Source: Acinetobacter proteolyticus (lineage in GTDB: Bacteria; Pseudomonadota; Gammaproteobacteria; Pseudomonadales; Moraxellaceae). From it: a DNA stretch of 64,000 nt. Under the pieces are notes generated by a model, which worked only from the letters and a program-made list of their open reading frames with translations, made no database searches and had not been told where the DNA came from. This document shows, in pieces, positions 8,248-17,499 of this stretch (its first letter is position 1; every line of letters starts with the position of its first letter). The DNA lies in NCBI RefSeq assembly GCF_000367945.1, contig NZ_KB849179.1:2599582-2663581 (forward strand), written 5' to 3'. A program made the translations under genes and the position numbers.

Positions 8248-9803
8248 GAACCTATTTTGAGAAGCTGTTAAATCCATCTCAAGCACACACTCAGCTTCCT
8301 TTTATTTTTCCCCTATTAATTGCACTGATTTCAGGTGCAATCTTTAGTTTGGCTTTAGCCCCTTATTACTTTTGGTGGCTTGCGATTCTGTCGCCTGCAC
8401 TATTGTATGCGGTATTACGTCAACGTAGTCCACGCCAAGCTTTTGCGCTCGGTTGGGCCTATGGTTTTGGTTTATGGTTTGTCGGCGCGTTCTGGCTGTA
8501 TACCTCAATCCATACCTATGGCGATACCAATGCCTTTCTAAGCATTTTGATGATTGTCTTTATGGCAGCCGCAATGGGCTTATTTACCGCATTTCAAACG
8601 TGGTTATATCGTCGCTTCTTCCCGGAAACACCGCTGACTTTCGCGCCACTCTGGGTATTATTTGAATGGGCCAAAACTTGGGTCTTTACCGGTTTCCCGT
8701 GGTTATTTGCAGGTTATGCCTTCACTGAACGCTTACTCGATGGCTATGCCCCGCTATTCGGGGTCTATGCCGTTTCTTTTGTCGTAATTGTATTGGCCTG
8801 TGCCTTGGTTGAGATTTTAAATCGCCGTTGGTTCTGGGCCATTCCTTCTGCACTCCTCGTATTCGGTGCTTGGGGCGCTGGTTTTATTCAATTTGTGCAG
8901 CCTAAAGCAGCGAAGCCGCTGAGTGTTTCACTGATTCAAGGCAATATTCCACAAGATCTGAAATGGCTGACCGAATATCAAATTAAAACCTTGGAAATCT
9001 ATGCCACCCTGACGCGCGCAGAATGGGGCCGTGATCTCATCGTTTGGCCTGAATCATCGATTCCAATGTTCCAGACTGATATTCAAGAGTTTTTGGATGC
9101 GATGACGGCGCAAGCGAAGAAAACCGATACTGCTTGGGTCACTGGAATTCCTTATTGGGATCTAGCCAAATCCCAACAAGTGGGTGAACCGTTGTATTAC
9201 AACAGCATTATGGCATCGGGTAGCGACTCCTTTGGCCTGTATAAGAAACAACGTTTAGTCCCATTTGGTGAATATATTCCATTGTCAGGCATGCTGAAAT
9301 GGGTACTTCCTGCGATGCAGAACGATGTCAGCATGAGTGGTTTTTCACGCGGTGAAGCCAATCAAAAACCGCTGACTGTAAAAGGTCATGCACTGGCAGC
9401 CGCAATTTGCTATGAAGTGGCCTATCCCAACCTCACCCGTCGTAATGCCGCTAATAGTGACTTCTTAATCACCGTGTCGAATGATGCATGGTTCACGGGG
9501 ACGGCTGGACCTTGGCAACATCTGCAAATGGTACAGATGCGTGCCAAAGAGAATGGTCGTTGGTTTATTCGTGCCACCAATACCGGTGTGACTGCATTTA
9601 TTGATCAGCATGGTCATATTGTTAAACAGGCGCCAATGGATCAAGAAGCCGTGTTACGTGGCGAATTACCTGCTATGCAAGGGCAAACGCTGTATAACCG
9701 CCTAAGCGATTACCCAATCTTGATTTTCTCATTGCTTTTATTAATCGTAGGCTGGATCTATCGTCCACGTAAAGTTGATATTAGCTTCAAATCACGTCGA
9801 TAA
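8244..9803 (+). CDS. lnt: Apolipoprotein N-acyltransferase
   Basis: Lnt adds the third acyl chain to the N-terminal cysteine of lipoproteins on the periplasmic face of the inner membrane. The first 210 residues hold about six membrane segments; a nitrilase-type domain follows with the catalytic triad Glu270 (W-P-E-S-S-I-P), Lys335 (K-Q-R-L-V-P-F-G-E-Y) and Cys389 (A-I-C-Y-E-V-A-Y-P); a last membrane helix lies near residues 480-505. At 519 residues it is full length. It overlaps corC by 4 bp and ends 1 bp from the convergent csaA stop. Confidence 0.95.
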   Translation: MRTYFEKLLNPSQAHTQLPFIFPLLIALISGAIFSLALAPYYFWWLAILSPALLYAVLRQRSPRQAFALGWAYGFGLWFVGAFWLYTSIHTYGDTNAFLSILMIVFMAAAMGLFTAFQTWLYRRFFPETPLTFAPLWVLFEWAKTWVFTGFPWLFAGYAFTERLLDGYAPLFGVYAVSFVVIVLACALVEILNRRWFWAIPSALLVFGAWGAGFIQFVQPKAAKPLSVSLIQGNIPQDLKWLTEYQIKTLEIYATLTRAEWGRDLIVWPESSIPMFQTDIQEFLDAMTAQAKKTDTAWVTGIPYWDLAKSQQVGEPLYYNSIMASGSDSFGLYKKQRLVPFGEYIPLSGMLKWVLPAMQNDVSMSGFSRGEANQKPLTVKGHALAAAICYEVAYPNLTRRNAANSDFLITVSNDAWFTGTAGPWQHLQMVQMRAKENGRWFIRATNTGVTAFIDQHGHIVKQAPMDQEAVLRGELPAMQGQTLYNRLSDYPILIFSLLLLIVGWIYRPRKVDISFKSRR

Positions 9804-9804
9804 A

Positions 9805-10143
9805 TTACAGTAACTTTGTGCCCAGAGGAACATCAAACTCTGGGACACAAAGTGCGACATCCCCGTCTGCATTATGAAAACCTGTCACCAAGCACTCTGA
9901 TTGAATCGGTCCAATCTGCTTTTTCGGAAAATTCACCACAGCAACCACCAATTTTCCAATCAAACTCTCAGGCTGATACAGCTTGGTAATTTGCGCACTG
10001 GATTTTCTGATCCCCAGCTCTTCACCAAAATCCACCTGCAAAATATAAGCGGGTTTTCGTGCTTGTTGAAACACTTCCGCTTGAATGATTCTACCCACGC
10101 GTAATTCAACCTTAGTAAAGTCATTCCATTCGATCTGTTGCAT
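9805..10143 (-). CDS. csaA: CsaA-type tRNA-binding domain protein
   Basis: This small (112 residues) OB-fold tRNA-binding protein is of the CsaA / MetRS-C-terminal type: F-x-K-V-E-L-R-V-G-R-I near the start, P-A-Y-I-L-Q-V-D-F-G, K-S-S-A-Q-I-T near the middle and V-V-A-V-V-N-F-P-K-K-Q-I-G-P-I-Q-S-E at the core end. CsaA was described in Bacillus as having chaperone- and export-related activity. I chose the ATG at 10143 because AAAGGAAAA lies just upstream; a longer frame from 10227 adds 28 unrelated residues. It is tail-to-tail with lnt. Confidence 0.85.
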   Translation of the reverse strand: MQQIEWNDFTKVELRVGRIIQAEVFQQARKPAYILQVDFGEELGIRKSSAQITKLYQPESLIGKLVVAVVNFPKKQIGPIQSECLVTGFHNADGDVALCVPEFDVPLGTKLL

Positions 10144-10268
10144 ACTTTTTCCTTTTCTCTCTTTTAAGCCCAGTTGCAGCATAGCGAATCTATCCAACTC
10201 AATAAATACGCTTATTTTTATTTTCAATTGAGCAACTTCATGCTAAATTAATTTTGCTGATCATAAAG

Positions 10269-10388
10269 CCGTAAACGTTTACGTCAATCAACGTGCCAAC
10301 ATATCTCCAACAAGGCTTGGAGCTATTTGATCAAGATATTTTTTATCTTGGATAAGGCACTGGCGTTTGTTGGTTTACGGAGTAAAAA
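10269..10388 (+). promoter_or_regulatory. Candidate cis-regulatory RNA: three-way-junction leader of the DUF2798 gene
   Basis: The 120 bases before the DUF2798 ATG can fold into a closing helix (CCGTAAAC 10269-10276 with GTTTACGG 10373-10380, continued by GTGCC 10293-10297 with GGCAC 10356-10360) around two hairpins (CTCCAA/TTGGAG 10305-10322; CAAGATA/TATCTTG 10332-10350). The 3' arm of the closing helix includes the first two G's of the GGAG Shine-Dalgarno sequence at 10379-10382. The 5' arm can instead form the hairpin CGTAA-ACGT-TTACG at 10270-10283, which would free it. This is the layout of a translational riboswitch. I cannot assign a known class; the ligand is unknown. Confidence 0.55.
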
Positions 10389-10652
10389 ATGCAGCGTTCA
10401 AAATCTTCTTCTTTTAATTTTCAAAAAATTCCTAATCGTTACGCATCCATTGTTTTACCGTTCTTCTTGTCCATTATTATGACTTTTATTGTGTCTTGTA
10501 TTAGTACGCTCAGAAGTATGGGTTTTGAGCAGTTCTCTTTTACAACGTGGATGTCAGCATGGGGAATTTCTTGGCTGATCGCATTTCCTGTGCTGCTCTT
10601 GGTGTTACCTATCGTGCGTAAAATGACAATGCTCTTGGTTCGACCAGCTTAA
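10389..10652 (+). CDS. DUF2798 family small membrane protein
   Basis: This 87-residue protein has two membrane helices: about residues 20-42 (I-V-L-P-F-F-L-S-I-I-M-T-F) and 58-78 (G-I-S-W-L-I-A-F-P-V-L-L-L-V-L-P-I-V). The P-F-F-L-S-x-x-M-T motif and the W-L-I-A-F-P pattern place it in DUF2798, whose function is unknown. A GGAG 6 bases before the ATG is a good ribosome binding site, but it lies inside a predicted leader helix, so translation is probably conditional. A terminator follows directly, making this a single-gene unit. Confidence 0.8.
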   Translation: MQRSKSSSFNFQKIPNRYASIVLPFFLSIIMTFIVSCISTLRSMGFEQFSFTTWMSAWGISWLIAFPVLLLVLPIVRKMTMLLVRPA

Positions 10653-10663
10653 ATTTAGACCAT

Positions 10664-10695
10664 AAAAAACGTAGATCTTGGGTCTACGTTTTTTT
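10664..10695. terminator. Bidirectional rho-independent terminator
   Basis: The stem ACGTAGA (10669-10675) with TCTACGT (10683-10689), flanked by A and T runs, lies between the DUF2798 gene and a convergent small membrane-protein gene and can serve both. Confidence 0.9.
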
Positions 10696-10708
10696 GAACA
10701 TCTTCTGC

Positions 10709-11053
10709 TTAGAAATTAATCGACAACTGCACCGATAAATACGCCACAAGACTTGATAAAAACAGCATCGGAATATATCGATAGGCTTTAAATACAAGCT
10801 GCTCATATTTAGAAATCAGCTCATGGTTATCCCAAACACTGGTTTTTAGGGCACTTAAAAAGCACAATACAAACCATGCACTCAACATACTCAGTGCAAA
10901 AAATCCGATTATGATTTGACTACTTCCTTCCGAAGCTTGCCACAATGTTAAAGCCCCTTCACTAAAAGGTAATAAACTTAAAATGAGCAATACAGATTTA
11001 AGCATTGCCCAATGAAACTGATTCAGTTCATCCAACATAAAGAATGCTTTCAT
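10709..11053 (-). CDS. Hypothetical small membrane protein
   Basis: I do not recognise a family. From the ATG at 11053, supported by a GGAG 7 bases upstream, the product is 114 residues with three likely membrane segments: about 15-35 (M-L-K-S-V-L-L-I-L-S-L-L-P-F), 45-70 (I-I-I-G-F-F-A-L-S-M-L-S-A-W-F-V-L) and 93-112 near the C-terminus. A longer frame from 11101 adds only basic residues. It converges on the DUF2798 gene with a shared terminator; nothing else hints at its role. Confidence 0.5.
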   Translation of the reverse strand: MKAFFMLDELNQFHWAMLKSVLLILSLLPFSEGALTLWQASEGSSQIIIGFFALSMLSAWFVLCFLSALKTSVWDNHELISKYEQLVFKAYRYIPMLFLSSLVAYLSVQLSINF

Positions 11054-11260
11054 CTGATTTCTCCACATCTTATTTTTCAATGGCTTAAATTTATTATGCA
11101 AATCTTTGATCTAAAGAAATAGTCTATTTTTCTGCATAATCTCTTTTTCTTGTAACTATTAAATATGGGAATAATTCTTATTATAACTCTCACATATTCA
11201 ATATTTTATTTATTTTATATTTTTCAAAATTTTAGTTTATTATTTCTAATTAAGAAACAT

Positions 11261-11304
11261 TATCACTTCACTCTAGATTTATTTAATTCAAAAGTGAAGT
11301 GATA
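11261..11304. repeat. Perfect 11-bp inverted repeat downstream of gspG
   Basis: TATCACTTCAC (11261-11271) is repeated inverted as GTGAAGTGATA (11294-11304) around a 22-nt AT-rich loop. Read on the minus strand it follows the gspG stop but lacks a clean T-run; read on the plus strand TTTTATT follows. It may be a weak terminator for gspG or an operator for the gene at 10709-11053. Confidence 0.5.
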
Positions 11305-11317
11305 TTTTATTCAAGCA

Positions 11318-11830
11318 TTATGGCTGATAATAAATATCCGCATCATTGCCTTCGCCACCTTCTTTACCATCCGCGCCAAACGAATATAAATCAAATGCAC
11401 GACCTTCACGACCTGGGATTACATACTGTAAATCATTTTCCCAACTGTCTTTTGGATAGCCGCCTTTGACATAACCACCCGGTAACCAGTTCTTTGCAGA
11501 AGCAGGTTGATTCACCAACGCATCTAGACCACCATCTTGCATTGATGGGTAACGACCATTGTCTAGCTTATATTGATCCAAAGCACCCGCAACACCTTTT
11601 AAAGTAATACTGGTGGTATCGACTTTGGCCTTTTCACCACGGCCCATCACGTTCGGAACGATCAGTGCTGCCAAAACACCAAGAATTACAATAACAACCA
11701 TCACTTCAATGAGCGTAAATCCTGAGACCCGATTAAAGCGAGCAACGCTCGGTCGGGTCGCAAGACGAGAAGCCATGCTTCGAGTGGCAGGATTCAAGCT
11801 TTGTTCAACATTGTGTTTATTCATATTCAT
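11318..11830 (-). CDS. gspG: Type II secretion major pseudopilin GspG
   Basis: GspG is the main subunit of the type II secretion pseudopilus. Residues 37-60 show the prepilin peptidase site G-F-T-L-I-E-V-M-V-V-I-V-I-L-G-V-L-A-A-L with the conserved Glu at +5, followed by G-R-G-E-K-A-K-V-D and the calcium-site region with D-N-G-R-Y-P, L-P-G-G-Y and E-G-G-E-G-N-D-A-D-I. The leader before cleavage is 37 residues, against 6-10 in most GspG. An in-frame ATG at 11824 has a better upstream AAGAG. It lies 17 bp downstream of gspF. Confidence 0.93.
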   Translation of the reverse strand: MNMNKHNVEQSLNPATRSMASRLATRPSVARFNRVSGFTLIEVMVVIVILGVLAALIVPNVMGRGEKAKVDTTSITLKGVAGALDQYKLDNGRYPSMQDGGLDALVNQPASAKNWLPGGYVKGGYPKDSWENDLQYVIPGREGRAFDLYSFGADGKEGGEGNDADIYYQP

Positions 11831-11847
11831 CTCTTACATGTCACTCA

Positions 11848-13053
11848 TTAGATCATATTGTTCATATTAATAATTGGCAACATTACCGCAATCACAATTA
11901 CCAAGACAATTGCTGCCATAAAAATCAGCATCAAGGGTTCGAGTAACGCCAGTAACGTGGAAATAAAGGTGGTCACCTCACGATCTTGCATGGTCGATGC
12001 CCGATCTAACATCCGGTCCAGTTCACCAGACGCTTCACCACTTCGAATCATTTGTACCATCATTGGGGGGAAATAACCGCAACGCTCCAACTGTGTTGCC
12101 AAATTACCACCTTCTGTTACACGCTCCATCGCCACTTCAATCGCATCACGAATTACCCAGTTATTACTGACTTCCGCCCCAATGCGTAAGGCTTCAACCA
12201 AAGGCACACCTGAACGGGTCAGAATCGATAAGGTACTGGCAAAACGTGCCGCATTTATACCACGCGAAAGTTTACCAAATAGTGGCAATCTGAGTGTTAA
12301 TCGGTCAAATGCATAATGTCCCGCATTGGTTCTTAAAAAACGGGTAAATACAATAATGGCAATTAATGCAAGGATTAACATGCCAATCCAAGTATGCCGA
12401 ATAAAGGCACTGGCTTTCATCAAGGCAACCGTGATCCAAGGCAAGGCTTCTTTACTTTGTTCAAAGGTTTTGACAATTTCAGGCACGACATAGGTCATCA
12501 AGCCCATCACAATCCCGAAAGACATCAACATCAGTACAATCGGATAGATCATCGCGCCCTGCACTTTCTTCTGCATAGCAAAACGGTTCTCGGTGTAGTC
12601 GGACAGTTGATCTAGAATCAGATCAAGATGGCCTGAGCGCTCGCCTGCTGCTACTGTTGCAATATACAGTTCAGGAAATCGCCCCGATTGCTGCATACTT
12701 TTTGCCAGTGAATGCCCCTCCAAAACCTTGGACCGTACCGCGATTAATAAGTTTTGGACATGTGATTTTTCACTTTGTTTACTCACTGCACGCAGTGCTT
12801 CTTCAAGTGGAATTCCCGCAGCGACCAAAACTGAAAGCTGACGGGTCATCAAAGCCAGATCATAGGCACTAAAGCTTTTTTTAAACCATGAACGCTGTTG
12901 TTGTTTGTCTTTTTGCTCAACCGCATCGACCGCAATGGGTGTCCATGCTTTATCGCGTAACTGTTGACGAATTTGGCGTGCAGAATCCCCTTCCAGCACA
13001 CCTTTATGTTGCTTTCCAGAGGCATCAAGCGCAGTAAATTGATAAGCAGGCAT
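11848..13053 (-). CDS. gspF: Type II secretion inner-membrane platform protein GspF
   Basis: GspF is the inner-membrane platform of the type II secretion system and contacts the GspE ATPase. The 401 residues contain two T2SSF domains (about 70-195 and 273-395), each with a cytoplasmic helical bundle (L-S-V-L-V-A-A-G-I-P-L-E-E-A-L; L-S-I-L-T-R-S-G-V-P-L-V-E-A-L) and membrane helices near 170, 220 and 375. It starts M-P-A-Y-Q-F-T-A-L-D, the usual GspF opening. gspF-gspG form a two-gene unit with no other gsp genes nearby; T2SS genes are known to be scattered in Acinetobacter. Confidence 0.94.
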   Translation of the reverse strand: MPAYQFTALDASGKQHKGVLEGDSARQIRQQLRDKAWTPIAVDAVEQKDKQQQRSWFKKSFSAYDLALMTRQLSVLVAAGIPLEEALRAVSKQSEKSHVQNLLIAVRSKVLEGHSLAKSMQQSGRFPELYIATVAAGERSGHLDLILDQLSDYTENRFAMQKKVQGAMIYPIVLMLMSFGIVMGLMTYVVPEIVKTFEQSKEALPWITVALMKASAFIRHTWIGMLILALIAIIVFTRFLRTNAGHYAFDRLTLRLPLFGKLSRGINAARFASTLSILTRSGVPLVEALRIGAEVSNNWVIRDAIEVAMERVTEGGNLATQLERCGYFPPMMVQMIRSGEASGELDRMLDRASTMQDREVTTFISTLLALLEPLMLIFMAAIVLVIVIAVMLPIINMNNMI

Positions 13054-13172
13054 GGTTCTGTTCTAATTGTCCCAAAATAGTTGTTGTTACCGTTGCATCC
13101 GTGTTTGAAGTGAAACCTGAGCGTTTCGCAAGAAATTCATCGACATAACACTTCGCACTTTAGCATAATTCC

Positions 13173-15440
13173 ATGACATGCAGTCATGCCATTTTACCCA
13201 TGAATGAAGCCTATATGCCTAGCCAAAATTCTAACGCTATTCTTTACCGTATTCGAGTCGCGATACCCGTCTATGTGTATGACACCTTTGATTATACAGT
13301 CAGTGCTGAGCAATATGCACAGGCACAAATCGGTGCACGCGTTGCCATTTCTTTTGGGCGGCAAAATCTCGTGGGAATCATTACTGAAAAAGTAGATCCT
13401 AACGAAGTATTTACAGGACAATTCAAACTTAAGGCCATCACAGAATTACTCGATCAGGAAACGATTCTAGACCAACAAGTTTTAACTTTGTTGACATGGT
13501 CAGCACAATATTACCAATTCCCGATTGGTGAAGTGATGCAAAGCGCTCTACCTACCTTATTAAGACAAGGGCGTGCCTTGGATATTCTGTTTCATTTATG
13601 GAAGATCATTCCCCATGATGATCCCAATACCTTATTAAAACGTTCACAAAAACAATATGATGCTTATCAGGTTCTCAAACTGCATCCCAATGGCACCACT
13701 GAAAATGTGCTCAATCTAAGTGGTGTAGAAACCTCAACCCTAAAAGCCTTGGAGAAAAAGGGCTTGGTTGAATGCTGCCTTGAACCGCATGATTTTACCC
13801 CAACGCCCGTACAACTGGCGCAAGTACCATTAACCCCCAATGACGATCAGAAAAAAGCGATTCAACAGATCCTCAAAGCACAGCATCACTATCAGGGATT
13901 TTTACTCGATGGTTTGACTGGCAGCGGTAAAACTGAAGTCTATCTGCACGTCATGCATGAGGTATTAAAACAAGGCAAACAAGTGCTGGTACTGGTGCCT
14001 GAGATTGGCTTAACCCCGCAAACCGTTTCACGGTTTAAATCACGTTTTCATTGTGATGTGGCCTTACTGCACTCAGGCTTAAATGACTCGAAACGCTTAC
14101 AGGCATGGCAACATGCGCAAACCGGTAAAGCGTCGATTATTATTGGTACACGTTCCGCAATTTATACCCCACTGCCGCAGCTGGGTTTAATCATCTTGGA
14201 TGAGGAACATGACCTCTCCTTTAAGCAACAAGAAGGTTTCCGTTACCATACCCGTGATGTGGCCTTGTATCGAGGTCATTTGCAGAACTGTCCTGTCATC
14301 CTTGGCTCTGCAACACCGAGTATCGACAGTTATCATTTAGTGGAGTCTGGCAAGTTACATTTACTTGAACTCAATCAACGTGCAGGCGTGGCGGTACTGC
14401 CGAAAATGTATGTGGTGGATTTAAAAGTCGCAAAAAAGAAGCACGGTCTGAGTCAAACCCTGATCGAACAGATCAAACATACTTTAGAGCGCAAAGAACA
14501 AGTGCTGATCTTTTTAAATCGACGCGGTTATGCGCCGATCCTGATGTGTGAAAGCTGTGGTTGGCAAGCCAACTGCCCACATTGTGATGCGCATTTTACT
14601 TTGCATTCACAGCCCTACCATTATTTGCATTGCCATCATTGCGGCACCATCAATCGCTTGCCTGATCATTGTCCTGCCTGCCAAAAACAAAGCTTAAAAA
14701 CCATTGGTGCAGGCACGGCAAAGCTTGAAGAACACTTACAAGAACTCTTCCCTCACAATGAAGTCATTCGAGTCGATCGTGACAGTACCAGTCGAGTCGG
14801 CAGTTGGCAAAAGATCTATGATCGGATTCAGCAAAATAAGCCCAGTATTTTATTGGGTACACAAATGCTGGCCAAAGGCCATCATTTCCCGCATGTAACG
14901 CTCGTTGCGATTTTAGATATTGATGCTGGGTTACTCAGTGTCGACCCACGTGCACCTGAGCGAACCGCGCAGTTGATTGTACAGGTCGCCGGCCGTTCTG
15001 GTCGTGGCGAGCATAAAGGCAGTGTCTATTTACAAAGCCTGCGTCCAGATCACCCGATGTTGACCACCCTAATTGAGCATGATTATCGTACCGTTGCCAA
15101 ACAAATGCTGGCTGATCGCAAAGTTGCCCAGCTGCCACCCTATCGTTATGCAGTATTGGTGAGGGTTGAATCTAAAGATCGTGACTATAGCCAACAGTTT
15201 TTAGCGGATATTGCCCAGCAATTGAGAGCGATGGCGGGTGATACCGTGGATATTTGGGGCCCCATTCCCGCACCGATGGAACGCAAGGCAGGACGTTATC
15301 GTGCGCATATGGTGATTTTGTCGACTGATCGCGCCAAACTGCATTTTTATTTACGTCAATGGTGGCAACAAGTGGTACATTTACCGCGTCAGCACCTACT
15401 GAGACTCTCAATTGATGTTGATCCACAAGAGTTTAGTTAA
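13173..15440 (+). CDS. priA: Primosomal replication restart helicase PriA
   Basis: PriA recognises stalled or repaired forks and reloads the replisome. It has an N-terminal 3'-DNA-binding domain, a helicase core with Walker A G-L-T-G-S-G-K-T (about residue 248) and D-E-E-H-D, a zinc domain with four CxxC-type pairs (C-E-S-C, C-P-H-C, C-H-H-C, C-P-A-C) and the helicase C-terminal motifs G-T-Q-M-L-A-K-G-H-H-F-P and Q-V-A-G-R-S-G-R. The start is uncertain: ATGs at 13173, 13200 and 13215 are in frame, and 13215 is closest to the usual family start. A hairpin at 15446-15479 follows the stop. Confidence 0.95.
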   Translation: MTCSHAILPMNEAYMPSQNSNAILYRIRVAIPVYVYDTFDYTVSAEQYAQAQIGARVAISFGRQNLVGIITEKVDPNEVFTGQFKLKAITELLDQETILDQQVLTLLTWSAQYYQFPIGEVMQSALPTLLRQGRALDILFHLWKIIPHDDPNTLLKRSQKQYDAYQVLKLHPNGTTENVLNLSGVETSTLKALEKKGLVECCLEPHDFTPTPVQLAQVPLTPNDDQKKAIQQILKAQHHYQGFLLDGLTGSGKTEVYLHVMHEVLKQGKQVLVLVPEIGLTPQTVSRFKSRFHCDVALLHSGLNDSKRLQAWQHAQTGKASIIIGTRSAIYTPLPQLGLIILDEEHDLSFKQQEGFRYHTRDVALYRGHLQNCPVILGSATPSIDSYHLVESGKLHLLELNQRAGVAVLPKMYVVDLKVAKKKHGLSQTLIEQIKHTLERKEQVLIFLNRRGYAPILMCESCGWQANCPHCDAHFTLHSQPYHYLHCHHCGTINRLPDHCPACQKQSLKTIGAGTAKLEEHLQELFPHNEVIRVDRDSTSRVGSWQKIYDRIQQNKPSILLGTQMLAKGHHFPHVTLVAILDIDAGLLSVDPRAPERTAQLIVQVAGRSGRGEHKGSVYLQSLRPDHPMLTTLIEHDYRTVAKQMLADRKVAQLPPYRYAVLVRVESKDRDYSQQFLADIAQQLRAMAGDTVDIWGPIPAPMERKAGRYRAHMVILSTDRAKLHFYLRQWWQQVVHLPRQHLLRLSIDVDPQEFS

Positions 15441-15562
15441 AAGCTAAACGTCCGCTGATTCAAATGACCAAGGACGTTTCCAGCTATCATCTTTGCAGAT
15501 CATATTTTTACAGACACCTCATTTGAGTTAGTCTAGACAAAATAGAAAAATTGAGGCATTCA

Positions 15563-17383
15563 ATGTCTTTCCTACTACCGATTATTTTTTTACTGGCTGC
15601 GACTTTAATTTTTGTTCCATTGACAAAACGTTATGCCTCGACCACTGTTTTGGGTTATCTGATTGCAGGGCTTTTGCTTGGTTCCAGTGTTTCTGGTTTG
15701 ATTGAAGACCCTCAACTGATCAGCCAACTGCTGCATTTTGGTACAATTGCGGTGATGTTCTTTATCGGGTTTGCTTTTCGCCCGCTACAACTCTGGGCAG
15801 AACGCAGAGGCATCTTAAAAAACAGTGGCTTACAATACTTCATCACCACCATCTTTCTGGTTGGAGCATGTTTGTTACTGTTTCATCAAGTACTGCTCAG
15901 TCTGATTATCGGATCTGCTTTAGCACTCTCTGCGGTGATCCTCCCACAACAATTGCTACAACAAAAACAACAGCTCAATCATAAATTAGGGCAAGCAACA
16001 CTTGCGACTTTACAGTTTCAGGCGTTTATTGCCGTCATTCTGATTGCACTCTTTCCCTTATTGGAAGACACAGCCTCGACACGTCACGGTATTGCTTACT
16101 TTGCTGCAATCATTGCCACCATTTCAGGTTTGTTCCTCGCCAGCCGTTATTTAGTTCGACCTGCATTTTGTTTTTTAGCCCGTAAACACAGTATTCACCT
16201 CATCCCTGTTCTCAGCTTATTGGTGCTGCTTGCTGTGATGCTCATCATGGATATTCTCAATATTCATGTATTGATTGCTGCATTTTTAGCAGGATTGCTC
16301 CTCGCAGAAACCGAATTTAAAACTGAAGTTGAGCGTATTCTCGAACCCTTTAAAGATGCAGCGACAGGCTTATTTTTTCTGGCGATTGGCTTAGGCCTTT
16401 CATTGACCCCCTTAACTCAAACACCACTGCTGATCTTCGCTTCAATTTTTGGCTTGATTTTGATCAAGGCCGCTGTGATTGGCGCGATCTGCTATTACCA
16501 ACAACGCCATGCCAAACTCAGCACCCTGTTTGCAATCATTTTGGCGCAAAGTGGTGAGTTCAGTTTTATTCTGCTCAAGCTGGCAGAAAGTGAAAATTTA
16601 CTTAGCACGGCGTTATTAGAATCGACCTTCCTGATTATATTGGGCTCGATGCTGCTCACCCCGCTGCTCTATACACTGTTCGATCGAAAAATCTTGCCTA
16701 TGCTACAAAAGAGTAAAATCGCGGTGGTTGATGCCGATGTTCCACAACATCCAATTCTCATTATTGGATTTGGACGTTTTGGACAAGTCATCGCACGTGC
16801 TTTACATGCGCAAGGCAAACCCTTTAGTGTGATCGATAGCAACCAACCTGATGCTGATTTTATTGAACAATACGGACATCGTTTTATTGATGCTGATGTT
16901 ACTCAAGTCGAAAACCTGCGTGCTGCAGGCATCGAATATTGCAAGTTATTGATTGTTGCGATTGATGATGTTGAAGATAGTATGAATCTGGCGCGACACC
17001 TACGTTTAAACTACCCAGATTTAATGCTTTTCGTCCGCGCTCGTGACCGTCATCATGCCCATTTACTGCATGGCTTGGGTATCTCACAGATTTGGCGTGA
17101 AACTTATGCCTCATCGTTAAATATGGCACAGCAAGCCTTGATTGAAATGGGGCTTTCTAGCGATGAAGCAGAAATGCAGATAGCGCAATTCAAACAGGAA
17201 GACCAACGATTGCTAACACAGCAACATTGGGCTCATGATCAGCAAGAAATACTCGAAAGTTATCCTAACGCCATGGCAGAACTTGAGTATTTATTTGCAA
17301 ATACAAAAACTTTGCCTGTCGATCGTGTGAGCAATGATCAAAACACACAAAGTGATGCAAATTCACCCAATGAAACATCTTGA
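15563..17383 (+). CDS. CPA2-family monovalent cation:proton antiporter with TrkA-N domain (KefB/KefC type)
   Basis: About twelve membrane helices fill residues 1-375, a Na/H exchanger domain of the CPA2 family with A-F-L-A-G-L-L-L-A-E-T-E-F and F-F-L-A-I-G-L-G-L. A cytosolic RCK/TrkA-N domain begins at about 395 with I-L-I-I-G-F-G-R-F-G-Q-V-I-A-R, a dinucleotide-binding motif. This is the architecture of potassium efflux systems such as KefB and KefC; whether glutathione conjugates gate it cannot be seen. I chose the ATG at 15563, with GAGG seven bases upstream, over a TTG at 15551. No separate ancillary subunit is encoded nearby. Confidence 0.88.
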   Translation: MSFLLPIIFLLAATLIFVPLTKRYASTTVLGYLIAGLLLGSSVSGLIEDPQLISQLLHFGTIAVMFFIGFAFRPLQLWAERRGILKNSGLQYFITTIFLVGACLLLFHQVLLSLIIGSALALSAVILPQQLLQQKQQLNHKLGQATLATLQFQAFIAVILIALFPLLEDTASTRHGIAYFAAIIATISGLFLASRYLVRPAFCFLARKHSIHLIPVLSLLVLLAVMLIMDILNIHVLIAAFLAGLLLAETEFKTEVERILEPFKDAATGLFFLAIGLGLSLTPLTQTPLLIFASIFGLILIKAAVIGAICYYQQRHAKLSTLFAIILAQSGEFSFILLKLAESENLLSTALLESTFLIILGSMLLTPLLYTLFDRKILPMLQKSKIAVVDADVPQHPILIIGFGRFGQVIARALHAQGKPFSVIDSNQPDADFIEQYGHRFIDADVTQVENLRAAGIEYCKLLIVAIDDVEDSMNLARHLRLNYPDLMLFVRARDRHHAHLLHGLGISQIWRETYASSLNMAQQALIEMGLSSDEAEMQIAQFKQEDQRLLTQQHWAHDQQEILESYPNAMAELEYLFANTKTLPVDRVSNDQNTQSDANSPNETS

Positions 17384-17499
17384 GTTTTAGCAAACTGACA
17401 CCATTATTGACTGCATACATGCACCTTTTTATAAAGCCCAAAGTGCTTTTCAAAGCAGTTGATTGCTTTGTTTCCCCTTCAGGGGTACTGGAGAAAAAT

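Noticed and set aside
10269..10388. Purine or yybP-ykoY (manganese) riboswitch
   Set aside because: The three-way junction resembles the purine shape in outline, but the loops (CAAGGC and a T-run) cannot form the loop-loop pairs, and the yybP-ykoY conserved loops are absent.
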